Counted from the stretch's first letter, positions 1-5,536 are shown. The stretch is 6,906 bases of DNA from an uncultured Gemmiger sp. (GCA_944382805.1 CALWNS010000044.1:1-6906); one strand, 5' to 3'. The notes: generated by a model from the sequence alone, not told the origin. Numbers and translations are program-made.

Positions 1-29
1 CCCGCGCCGGTAAAAACAGACTCTTTCAT
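1..29 (-). CDS. dapA: 4-hydroxy-tetrahydrodipicolinate synthase, N-terminal fragment
   Basis: Only the first nine codons lie in the window, reading MKESVFTGA on the minus strand. This resembles the start of Firmicute DapA proteins, which typically open with a short charged stretch followed by F-x-G-A before the first beta strand. DapA condenses pyruvate with aspartate semialdehyde, the product of the asd gene immediately upstream, in the first committed step of lysine/diaminopimelate synthesis. An AAGGAGG ribosome site (37-43) sits seven bases before the ATG, and the gap to the asd stop is only 32 bases, so both are probably on one transcript under the lysine riboswitch upstream. The call rests on nine residues plus gene context; another lysine-pathway gene cannot be strictly excluded. 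Confidence 0.72.
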
Positions 30-61
30 GGCAAAACCTCCTTGCCTTTGTCTGTAAGGCG

Positions 62-1138
62 TCAGTCAAAATATCCCTTCGCCGCCAGCAGCTCCGCCAA
101 AAGCACCGCGCCGCCGGCCGCGCCGCGCAGCGTATTGTGCGAAAGGCAGACGAACTTGTAGTCGTACTGCGTATCCTCGCGCAGGCGGCCGATGCTCACC
201 GCCATGCCGTTTTCCAGCATACGGTCAAGCTTGGGCTGCGGGCGGTCCGGCTCGCTGAAATAGTGCAAAAACTGCTTGGGCGCGCTGGGCAGGTCCAGCT
301 CCTGCGCCGGGCCGCGGAATTCCGCCCAGGCTTTCAGGATCTCCTCCTGGGAGGGCTTGCGCGCAAAGCTCACGAACACCGCGCCCATGTGGCCGTCCGA
401 CACCGGCACGCGCAGGCACTGGGCGGTGAACGCCGGGCCGTCGGCCGGCACGATGCGGTCGCCCTCGATGCGGCCCCACAGCTTGAGCGGCTCCTGCTCG
501 CTCTTTTCCTCCTCGCCGCCGATATAGGGGATGACGTTATCCAGGATATCGGGGAACGTCTCGAACGTCTTGCCCGCGCCGGAAATGGCCTGGTAGGTAC
601 ACACCAGGCATTTGGTGATGCCGTAGCCGCGCAGCGGGTGCAGCGCCGGCACATAGCTCTGCAGGCTGCAGTTGGACTTGACCGCAATGAACCCGCGTTT
701 GGTGCCCAGCCGTTTGCGCTGCGCGGGGATGATCTCGATGTGTTCGGCGTTGATCTCCGGCACGACCATCGGCACGTCCGGCGTCATGCGGTGGGCGCTG
801 TTGTTGGACACCACCGGGCATTCGGCCTTGGCGTAGGCTTCCTCCAGCGCTTTGATCTCCTCTTTTTTCATGTTCACGGCGCAGAACACAAAATCCACCT
901 GCGCGGCCACGGCGGCCACGTCGGCGGCGTCCAGCACCACCATGTCCTTCACCGCTTCGGGCATCGGCGTGCTCATGGCCCAGCGGCTGCCCACCGCCTG
1001 CTGGTAGGTGCGCCCGGCCGACCGGGCCGAAGCGGCCAGCGCCGTCAGCCGGAACCAGGGGTGCTGTGCCAGCAGCGTGACGAACCGCTGGCCGACCATG
1101 CCGGTGGCGCCCACGACGCCCACTTTGTACTGCTTCAT
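62..1138 (-). CDS. asd: Aspartate-semialdehyde dehydrogenase (archaeal/fungal-like type)
   Basis: This 358-residue cytosolic enzyme reduces aspartyl-4-phosphate with NADPH to aspartate semialdehyde, the branch point to lysine, diaminopimelate, threonine and methionine. The Rossmann dinucleotide motif GATGMVGQ is at residues 10-17. The catalytic cysteine is Cys157 in KSNCSLQ, and the substrate/acid-base segment RVPVSDGH is at 243-250, with Arg243 and His250 as expected active-site residues. The SNNSAHRM block (111-118) and the GGEEEKSEQEPLK segment (207-219) look like the branch of the family first described from archaea and fungi rather than the E. coli-type enzyme; that assignment is from memory of motifs. 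The ATG at 1138 is chosen because an AAAGGA site lies about 12 bases upstream and the upstream open frame runs through the riboswitch leader. dapA follows after 32 bases. Confidence 0.95.
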   Translation of the reverse strand: MKQYKVGVVGATGMVGQRFVTLLAQHPWFRLTALAASARSAGRTYQQAVGSRWAMSTPMPEAVKDMVVLDAADVAAVAAQVDFVFCAVNMKKEEIKALEEAYAKAECPVVSNNSAHRMTPDVPMVVPEINAEHIEIIPAQRKRLGTKRGFIAVKSNCSLQSYVPALHPLRGYGITKCLVCTYQAISGAGKTFETFPDILDNVIPYIGGEEEKSEQEPLKLWGRIEGDRIVPADGPAFTAQCLRVPVSDGHMGAVFVSFARKPSQEEILKAWAEFRGPAQELDLPSAPKQFLHYFSEPDRPQPKLDRMLENGMAVSIGRLREDTQYDYKFVCLSHNTLRGAAGGAVLLAELLAAKGYFD

Positions 1139-1164
1139 AATAAGGTACCATCCTTTCCCAAACA

Positions 1165-1195
1165 CCCTGCACCGCCAGCATATGCAGCGGCAGGG
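1165..1195 (-). other. Stem-loop in the asd 5' untranslated region
   Basis: On the minus strand, CCCTG+CCGC pairs with GCGG+CAGGG (a two-base bulge between the blocks) around an 11-base loop containing the palindrome GCATATGC. It lies between the attenuator and the asd ribosome site (about 1151-1157) and leaves that site free. It may stabilise the read-through mRNA or be incidental to GC-rich sequence; no function is assigned. Confidence 0.45.
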
Positions 1196-1237
1196 GACCC
1201 TGTGCCGGGCGCCGCGGCCCAAACGGCCGCAGGCAAT

Positions 1238-1261
1238 AAAAAAACCGGCTTGAAAACCGGC
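1238..1261 (-). terminator. Riboswitch-controlled attenuator upstream of asd
   Basis: On the minus strand a short hairpin pairs CCGG (1260-1257) with CCGG (1248-1245), extended by T-G and T-A pairs inside and a G-T pair outside, with a four-base TTCA loop. Seven T residues follow (1244-1238). It lies 30-odd bases downstream of the lysine aptamer and about 100 bases before the asd start, where an L-box expression platform is expected. The stem is modest (six to seven pairs), so it may be a weak terminator. Lysine binding should favour termination here; the competing antiterminator pairing was not resolved by hand. Confidence 0.65.
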
Positions 1262-1292
1262 ACAAAATGCAATATAATCATATACTGCATAT

Positions 1293-1462
1293 GCACAGCG
1301 CACCACGCTGCCCGTGGGGCCTGCGTGACAGTCCCGCCCCTGTTCGGCGGCGGGCCCAGGCCGGTGCGTGCCGCACACCGCCTTCGGCGGACGACCCTTT
1401 CGCCGCGGCTTGCCCTGGCTGGCCGCTGCCTGACGGTTACTGATGTCGCCCGCGCCTCTGTG
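1293..1462 (-). promoter_or_regulatory. Lysine riboswitch (L box) in the asd-dapA leader
   Basis: The minus-strand leader carries the conserved blocks of the lysine aptamer in order: AGAGGCGCG (1459-1451) with AGTA (1441-1438), GAAAGGG (1401-1395), CCGCCGAAGG (1390-1381), CTGGGC (1359-1354) and ACTGTCAC (1332-1325). P1 closes by CACAG (1462-1458) pairing with CTGTG (1298-1294). One internal arm is visible as CGGTGTG pairing with CACGCACCG around a short loop, and another as CCCGCC pairing with GGCGGG. The length of about 170 nt fits the family. The known role is to bind L-lysine and reduce expression of lysine genes; downstream asd and dapA fit this exactly. The helices are unusually GC-rich compared with Bacillus versions, matching the genome. 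Confidence 0.92.
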
Positions 1463-1470
1463 ATGTGTTC

Positions 1471-1499
1471 ATCATACCATTGCGGCCCCCGATTGTCAA
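1471..1499 (-). promoter_or_regulatory. Sigma-A promoter of the asd-dapA operon
   Basis: On the minus strand a perfect -35 box TTGACA (1499-1494) is separated by 17 bases from TATGAT (1476-1471), five of six matches to the -10 consensus. The predicted start near 1464-1466 falls only a few bases before the P1 helix of the lysine aptamer, so the RNA folds into the riboswitch almost from its first nucleotide. The -35 box lies 20 bases from the divergent queA start codon. Confidence 0.9.
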
Positions 1500-1518
1500 T
1501 AAAAAAGGAAGCAGACGT

Positions 1519-2547
1519 ATGTTAAAAAAAGACTTCTGGTATGACCTGCCCAAGGAACTCATCGCCCAGGAACCGGCCGACCCGCGCGACAGCGCCCGGC
1601 TGATGGTCCTTTCGCGGCAAAACGATTCCATCCGGCACAAAATTTTCCGCGACCTGCCGGGGTATCTCGAACCCGGCGATGTGCTGGTGCTCAACAACTC
1701 CAAGGTGCTGCCCGCGCGGCTCATCGGCACCAAGGTGCCCACCGGCGCGGTGTGCGAACTGCTGCTGCTGCGCCAGGTGCGCGGCGATACCTGGGAATGC
1801 CTGGCCCGCCCGGGCCGCCGTATGCAGGCCGGCACCCGCCTGCGCTTTGGCGATGGCAGCCTGACGGCCACGGTGGACGAGACCCTGCCCGAAGGCAACA
1901 AGCTCGTCACCTTCCGCTACGATACGCAGACCCTGTACGAAAAGCTGGACGAATTCGGCAAAATGCCGCTGCCGCCCTACATCACCAAGCAGCTCGAGGA
2001 CCAGATCCAGTACCAGACCGTCTACGCCAAGGAGCTGGGCAGCGCCGCCGCCCCCACGGCCGGGCTGCACTTCACGCCCGAACTGCTTGCGGCCATCCGC
2101 GCCAAGGGCGTGACCATTGCCGAAGTTACGCTGCACGTCGGCCTGGGCACCTTCCGCCCGGTCAGCGAGGACAGCATCGAGGACCACCATATGCACAGCG
2201 AATGGTACTGCGTGGACGAAGCGACCGCCGCCGCCATCAACGCCGCCCGCGCCGCCGGCCGCCGCGTGGTGGCCGTGGGCACCACCAGCACCCGCACGCT
2301 GGAGGCCGTGTGGGCCAAATACGGCAAGATCGTGCCCTGCAGCGGCAATACCGATATCTTTTTGTACCCGGGCGTCGAGCTGCACGCCATCGATGCGCTC
2401 ATCACCAACTTCCACCTGCCCGAAAGCACGCTCATCATGCTCATCGCCGCGTTCTACGGCTACGACAAAACGATGGCCGCCTACAAAGAAGCCGTCGCGC
2501 AGCGCTACCGCTTTTTCTCGTTCGGTGACGCCATGCTCATCCAATAA
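1519..2547 (+). CDS. queA: S-adenosylmethionine:tRNA ribosyltransferase-isomerase
   Basis: QueA transfers and rearranges the ribosyl group of S-adenosylmethionine onto 7-aminomethyl-7-deazaguanine at the wobble position of GUN-anticodon tRNAs, giving epoxyqueuosine, the penultimate step of queuosine synthesis. The 342 residues match the normal family length. Family blocks are visible throughout: DFWYDLPKELIAQ near the N-terminus (5-17), RDSARLMVL (23-31), VLNNSKVLPARL (57-68), AAPTAGLHFT (178-187), GLGTFRPV (208-215), MHSEWY (225-230), VGTTSTRTLEA (253-263) and NFHLPESTLIMLIAAFYGY (297-315). The ATG at 1519 starts the protein at the conserved N-terminus and has AGGAA eight bases upstream; an upstream in-frame start near 1465 would add non-conserved residues over the asd promoter. 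No tgt or ruv genes flank it. It ends in its own hairpin. Confidence 0.97.
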   Translation: MLKKDFWYDLPKELIAQEPADPRDSARLMVLSRQNDSIRHKIFRDLPGYLEPGDVLVLNNSKVLPARLIGTKVPTGAVCELLLLRQVRGDTWECLARPGRRMQAGTRLRFGDGSLTATVDETLPEGNKLVTFRYDTQTLYEKLDEFGKMPLPPYITKQLEDQIQYQTVYAKELGSAAAPTAGLHFTPELLAAIRAKGVTIAEVTLHVGLGTFRPVSEDSIEDHHMHSEWYCVDEATAAAINAARAAGRRVVAVGTTSTRTLEAVWAKYGKIVPCSGNTDIFLYPGVELHAIDALITNFHLPESTLIMLIAAFYGYDKTMAAYKEAVAQRYRFFSFGDAMLIQ

Positions 2548-2570
2548 AATACGGAAGGATCCTTTTACCG

Positions 2571-2607
2571 CAGGAAGCCGGGCTGTCAGGCCTGGCTTCC
2601 TGATTTT
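2571..2607 (+). terminator. Intrinsic terminator after queA
   Basis: A nine-bp stem, CAGGAAGCC (2571-2579) with GGCTTCCTG (2594-2602), is extended by a G-T pair and GGC/GCC inside around a six-base loop, giving about 13 pairs. It starts 24 bases after the queA stop. The following T-run is short (four T, 2604-2607) and is shared with the first proposed regulator site, so termination may be incomplete. Confidence 0.75.
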
Positions 2608-2636
2608 GGGAAAATCGTCCAATAAACTGGGAAAAT
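2602..2636 (+). promoter_or_regulatory. Tandem operator-like repeat upstream of the DUF1349 gene
   Basis: TGGGAAAAT occurs at 2607-2615 and again at 2628-2636, exactly 21 bp apart, i.e. two helical turns on the same face. The first copy is embedded in the perfect inverted repeat GATTTT-GGG-AAAATC (2602-2616). The second copy ends six bases before the -35 box of the next gene. AraC-family activators typically bind two direct half-sites about 21 bp apart just upstream of or overlapping -35. The 13-mer TTTTGGGAAAATC recurs in front of the araC-type gene (4222-4234). Binding by that regulator is an inference. Confidence 0.6.
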
Positions 2637-2642
2637 GATCTC

Positions 2643-2670
2643 TTGTTTGGCCCGGAGCAGGGAATATAAT
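2643..2670 (+). promoter_or_regulatory. Sigma-A promoter of the DUF1349 gene
   Basis: A perfect -10 box TATAAT (2665-2670) lies 16 bases after TTGTTT (2643-2648), a four-of-six -35 match. The weak -35 together with the direct repeats immediately upstream suggests an activator-dependent promoter. The predicted start near 2677 leaves an untranslated leader of about 40 bases. Confidence 0.75.
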
Positions 2671-2718
2671 GAAATTACTGCGCAAAACGCACAAACAAAA
2701 GCAAAGGAGACAAAAGCG

Positions 2719-3306
2719 ATGAATTTCCAGTGGATGAATGAGAGCAAGCTCGAAAAAATCGGCAACAAACTGATCCTGACCGCCCCGCCCAAAACGGATT
2801 TCTTCTGCGGCAGCATCAGCGAATGCGATGAGGGCGTCCTCCCGGCGGCCATGTGCAACGCGCCCTATTATTACACCGAGATCGAAGGCGACTTTGTGCT
2901 GCGCGCCAAGGTATCGCACGATTTTGCTTCGGTTTACGATTCCTGCGCGCTGATGGTGATGCAGGACATGACCTGCTGGGGCAAGCTGTGCTATGAATTG
3001 ACGGATTTTGGCACCCATGCCATCGTCAGCGTTGTGACTAAGGGCGACTCCGACGATGCCAACGGCGTCGATCTTGCCGGCAGCACGGCCTGGCTGCAGA
3101 TCTGCCGGGTCGGCAACGATTTCGGCTTCCACTATTCGGCGGACGGCGAGCATTTTTACATGACCCGTTACTTCACGCTGCCGGTCGATCCCGCCGTCAA
3201 GGTCGGCCTTGTCGCCCAGTCTCCGCAGGGGGAAGGCGGGCTGCGCATTTTTGAGGACCTGACCATCGAGCGCAAGACGGTCAAAAACATCCGCGCCGGG
3301 CGCTGA
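2719..3306 (+). CDS. DUF1349 ConA-like beta-sandwich protein
   Basis: This 195-residue protein has no signal peptide or membrane segment and is probably cytoplasmic. The pattern throughout is that of DUF1349 proteins, which fold as concanavalin-like jelly rolls: an N-terminal FQWMNES strand, DFFCG (27-31), YYTEIEGDFVLRAKVSHDF (51-69) with the typical F.l...v strand, the YDSCALMVMQD strand (73-83), and W(L)QICRVGNDFGFHYSADGEHF (125-146). DUF1349 domains are often found alone or joined to carbohydrate-active proteins; no catalytic residues are established, and a sugar-binding or processing role is inference. The ATG at 2719 has AAAGGAG nine bases upstream and a clear promoter before that. The stop codon is separated by a single base from the stop of the convergent regulator gene. 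Seven cysteines are consistent with a reducing, intracellular location. Confidence 0.85.
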   Translation: MNFQWMNESKLEKIGNKLILTAPPKTDFFCGSISECDEGVLPAAMCNAPYYYTEIEGDFVLRAKVSHDFASVYDSCALMVMQDMTCWGKLCYELTDFGTHAIVSVVTKGDSDDANGVDLAGSTAWLQICRVGNDFGFHYSADGEHFYMTRYFTLPVDPAVKVGLVAQSPQGEGGLRIFEDLTIERKTVKNIRAGR

Positions 3307-3307
3307 A

Positions 3308-4204
3308 TCAGCCGCCGCGGCGGTACTGCAGCGGCGTTTGCCCGGTCACGCGGCGGAACACGCGGCAAAAATAGCTGGCCGATTGGAACCCGCAGGCGCG
3401 GCTGATCTCCTCGACCGTGTCGCGCCCGGCCGCCAGCGCGTGCTTGGCCATCTCGATGCGGTACCAGGTCAGATACCCGACCGGCGAAGTCCGCAGGCAG
3501 GCCTGGAAACAGCGCGAAGCCTCGCTGCGGCTGACGCCGGCTGCGGCGGCAATATCGTCCAGTGTCAGCGGCGCGGCATACTGCGTATGGATACGGCGCA
3601 GCATCTTCTGCGTGCGTATCTGGAGGAGCCGCTCGGCCTTCTGTGTGCCGGTGGCGGGCAGCTCGGCCCGGTGGGCCCACAACAGCCCCCACAGCCCGGT
3701 CAGCTGGTTTTGGGCGCACAGCTCAAAGCCGGGGCGTTCCGCCTGCAGCGTGTTGAACAGCGCTTCCATGCGGCACAGGAACTCCGTCTGCCAGCCGCCG
3801 TCGGGGCGGAACACGATGTACGGCAGCCGCCGGTCGGCCAGCAGGGGAGCAACGTACAGCCGGTGCAGGCGGCTGGTGACCGGCGCGATCAGCTCGTCGC
3901 GGAACACGATGTTCGGGCAGCCAAGCGCCTGCCCCGCATCGGCCTGGCGGAAGCTGTGCAGCACGTCTGCGTTGATAAAGACCGCCCAGCCATCGGCCAG
4001 CGTCAGGTTCTCGGTGCCGAGCTGCACGGTCACATCGCCGCCGCGGGCCTGCCATAATTCCAGTTCCGGGTGCCAGTGCAGCGGGATGCACTGCCCGGGG
4101 AAGCGGAACAGTTCATCTATGTAAAACTGGATCGGGAAATCCTCCTCCCCGTGCCGGGTCAGCTCCCGCATATGCCCGTCCAATTCGATCTGCGTAAGCC
4201 CCAT
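3308..4204 (-). CDS. AraC-family transcriptional regulator with cupin-like N-terminus
   Basis: A 298-residue cytoplasmic DNA-binding protein. The N-terminal half looks like the AraC sugar-binding cupin barrel, with HWHPELEL (43-50) as the barrel motif and VFINADVLHSF (75-85) as its second half. The C-terminal 100 residues form the double helix-turn-helix domain: first HTH around LTLDDIAAAAGVSRSEASRCF (213-233), then the linker YLTWYRIEMAKHAL (244-257), and the second HTH around VEEISRACGFQSASYFCRVFRR (264-285), ending with the family signature TGQTPLQYRR. The ATG at 4204 is preferred because GGAGG lies about seven bases upstream and the upstream in-frame ATG at 4261 would overlap the predicted promoter. 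It diverges from the MFS gene and converges with the DUF1349 gene, so it is likely their regulator. The inducer is unknown; the family suggests a small carbohydrate-like effector. Confidence 0.93.
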   Translation of the reverse strand: MGLTQIELDGHMRELTRHGEEDFPIQFYIDELFRFPGQCIPLHWHPELELWQARGGDVTVQLGTENLTLADGWAVFINADVLHSFRQADAGQALGCPNIVFRDELIAPVTSRLHRLYVAPLLADRRLPYIVFRPDGGWQTEFLCRMEALFNTLQAERPGFELCAQNQLTGLWGLLWAHRAELPATGTQKAERLLQIRTQKMLRRIHTQYAAPLTLDDIAAAAGVSRSEASRCFQACLRTSPVGYLTWYRIEMAKHALAAGRDTVEEISRACGFQSASYFCRVFRRVTGQTPLQYRRGG

Positions 4205-4221
4205 TGCGCACCTCCCGCTCC

Positions 4222-4234
4222 TTTTGGGAAAATC
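4222..4234 (+). promoter_or_regulatory. Operator-like copy of TTTTGGGAAAATC over the regulator promoter
   Basis: The 13-mer is identical to 2604-2616 upstream of the DUF1349 gene. Here its 3' end overlaps the -10 box (4232-4237) of the regulator gene and its 5' end covers the likely transcription start and ribosome-site leader. A protein bound here would block transcription of the regulator, consistent with negative autoregulation. No second copy at 21 bp is visible; a weaker relative (TGGGGTAAC) is at 4279-4287. Confidence 0.5.
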
Positions 4235-4260
4235 ATACCATGCGGCGAACGCTTTGTCCA
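4232..4260 (-). promoter_or_regulatory. Promoter of the AraC-family regulator
   Basis: On the minus strand TGGACA (4260-4255, five of six to the -35 consensus) is 17 bases from TATGAT (4237-4232, five of six to the -10 consensus). The predicted start near 4225 gives a leader of about 20 bases to the chosen ATG, which supports that start over the longer alternative. Confidence 0.78.
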
Positions 4261-4270
4261 TGGAAAAGCG
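4250..4270. promoter_or_regulatory. Inverted repeat between regulator and transporter genes
   Basis: CGCTTT (4250-4255) and AAAGCG (4265-4270) form six-base arms around nine bases, and the interior contains the palindrome TCCATGGA (4257-4264). It covers the -35 box of the regulator promoter and lies about 48 bases before the transporter start. It could be a second operator for the divergent pair. No convincing sigma-A promoter was found for the transporter; the best candidate, TGGAAA (4261-4266) with TAACAT (4284-4289) at 17 bases, matches four of six at each box and would itself overlap this repeat. Confidence 0.35.
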
Positions 4271-4317
4271 CGGCGGTTTGGGGTAACATCAAGAAAAAAG
4301 ACTGTAGAGGGAAGTTT

Positions 4318-5529
4318 ATGGGAAATTTTTTTAAAAACGGCCTGACCTATGAACACACGATCAAAGCCTGCTTTGTCGGCTACATCGTGCAGGCCATCGT
4401 CAACAATTTTGCGCCGCTGCTGTTTTTGACCTTCCAGCAGAGCTACGGCATCCCGCTTTCGCAGATCACGCTGCTCATCACCTTCAACTTCTGCGTGCAG
4501 CTGTGCGTGGACCTGCTCAGCGCCGGGTTTATCGACCGCATCGGCTACCGCGCCAGCCTGCTGCTGGCGCATATCCTGGCCGCCGCCGGGCTCATCGCGC
4601 TGGCCGTGCTGCCGCAGGCCCTGCCCAGCCCGTTCCTCGGCCTGGCCGCCGCCGTGATGATCTACGCCGTGGGCGGCGGGCTGCTGGAGGTACTGGTCAG
4701 CCCGGTGGTCGAAGCCTGCCCCACCGAGAACAAAGAGGCCGCCATGAGCCTGCTGCACTCGTTCTACTGCTGGGGCCAGGTGGGCGTGGTTCTGCTTTCC
4801 AGCGTGTTCTTTGCCGTGTTTGGCATCGCGCGCTGGCAGGTGCTGGCCGTGCTGTGGGCCGTGGTGCCGGCGCTCAACTGCCTGCTGCTGGCCAAGGTCC
4901 CCCTGTACACCCTGATCGAGGAGGGCGGCCGCGGGATGCCGCTGGCCTCCCTGGCCAAAAACCGCACGTTCTGGCTGCTGATGGTGCTCATGCTCTGCGC
5001 CGGCGCCAGCGAGCAGGCGGTCAGCCAGTGGGCTTCCACTTTTGTCGAAGCCGAGCTGCACGTCTCCAAGGCTGTGGGCGACCTGGCCGGGCCGATGTTC
5101 TTTGCCCTCCTGATGGGCACCTCCCGCGCGATCTACGGCAAATACGGCGCGCGCATCAAGCTGGACAGCTTTATGCGCGGCAGCATCCTTCTGTGCATTG
5201 GCAGCTACCTGCTCATCTCGCTTTCGCCGCTCCCGGCGCTCAGCCTGCTGGGCTGCGGGCTGTGCGGGTTCTCGGTCGGTATTTTGTGGCCGGGCGCGTT
5301 CAGCCTGGGGGCGGAGTTTTTGCCCCGCGGCGGCACGCTGCTGTTTGCCCTGCTGGCGCTGGGCGGCGACCTGGGCTGTATGTCCGGGCCGACGTTCGTG
5401 GGCATGGTCTCCGCGGCGGCGGGCGGGCTGCACGCCGGCATTCTGGCCGCCATCGTGTTCCCGGCGCTGATGCTGGCCGGCTGCGCCGCGCTGGCCGTCA
5501 AGCGCCGCCGTATGGCGCAGCGCGCCTGA
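4318..5529 (+). CDS. Major facilitator superfamily transporter
   Basis: This 403-residue inner-membrane protein shows about 12 hydrophobic segments, as in a typical MFS secondary transporter, for example around residues 16-40, 47-72, 79-99, 105-130, 143-170, 173-192, 216-236, 252-270, 287-310, 312-333, 338-365 and 370-393. The loop between segments 2 and 3 carries a motif-A-like DRIGYRAS (73-80), and the second half has a degenerate equivalent, GKYGARIK (274-281). The C-terminus is a short basic tail. Segment positions are judged by eye. The substrate is not readable from the sequence; the AraC regulator and DUF1349 neighbour suggest a carbohydrate or related metabolite. The ATG at 4318 has AGAGGG about seven bases upstream and begins with a short polar stretch before the first membrane helix; upstream in-frame starts would run through the regulator's promoter. 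A strong terminator follows eight bases after the stop. Confidence 0.92.
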   Translation: MGNFFKNGLTYEHTIKACFVGYIVQAIVNNFAPLLFLTFQQSYGIPLSQITLLITFNFCVQLCVDLLSAGFIDRIGYRASLLLAHILAAAGLIALAVLPQALPSPFLGLAAAVMIYAVGGGLLEVLVSPVVEACPTENKEAAMSLLHSFYCWGQVGVVLLSSVFFAVFGIARWQVLAVLWAVVPALNCLLLAKVPLYTLIEEGGRGMPLASLAKNRTFWLLMVLMLCAGASEQAVSQWASTFVEAELHVSKAVGDLAGPMFFALLMGTSRAIYGKYGARIKLDSFMRGSILLCIGSYLLISLSPLPALSLLGCGLCGFSVGILWPGAFSLGAEFLPRGGTLLFALLALGGDLGCMSGPTFVGMVSAAAGGLHAGILAAIVFPALMLAGCAALAVKRRRMAQRA

Positions 5530-5536
5530 CCCATAC

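Noticed and set aside
1149..1162. TTTGGGAAAGGAT (minus strand) resembling the proposed regulator motif TTTTGGGAAAATC.
   Set aside because: It departs from the motif after AAA and coincides with the purine-rich ribosome site of asd, which explains it.
1245..1261. Direct repeat GCCGGTTTT within the asd leader.
   Set aside because: The two adjacent copies arise from the arms of the attenuator hairpin and its T-tract rather than from a repeat array.
1139..1378. An 80-codon in-frame upstream extension of asd.
   Set aside because: It runs through the riboswitch, attenuator and ribosome site; the conserved Rossmann start and a proper ribosome site place the start at 1138.
137..1525. A long plus-strand open frame opposite asd and its leader.
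   Set aside because: Composition is His/Arg/Ala-rich without domain signals, and it is antisense to a certain gene and riboswitch.
2555..2564. Perfect ten-base palindrome AAGGATCCTT after queA.
   Set aside because: Too short for a terminator, no second copy in the window, and no clear relation to either promoter.
1522..3153. A 543-codon open frame on the minus strand antisense to queA and the DUF1349 gene.
   Set aside because: Its sequence is low-complexity His/Ala/Gly/Gln/Arg-rich, spans two clear genes, a terminator and a promoter, and is a by-product of GC-rich codon use on the opposite strand.
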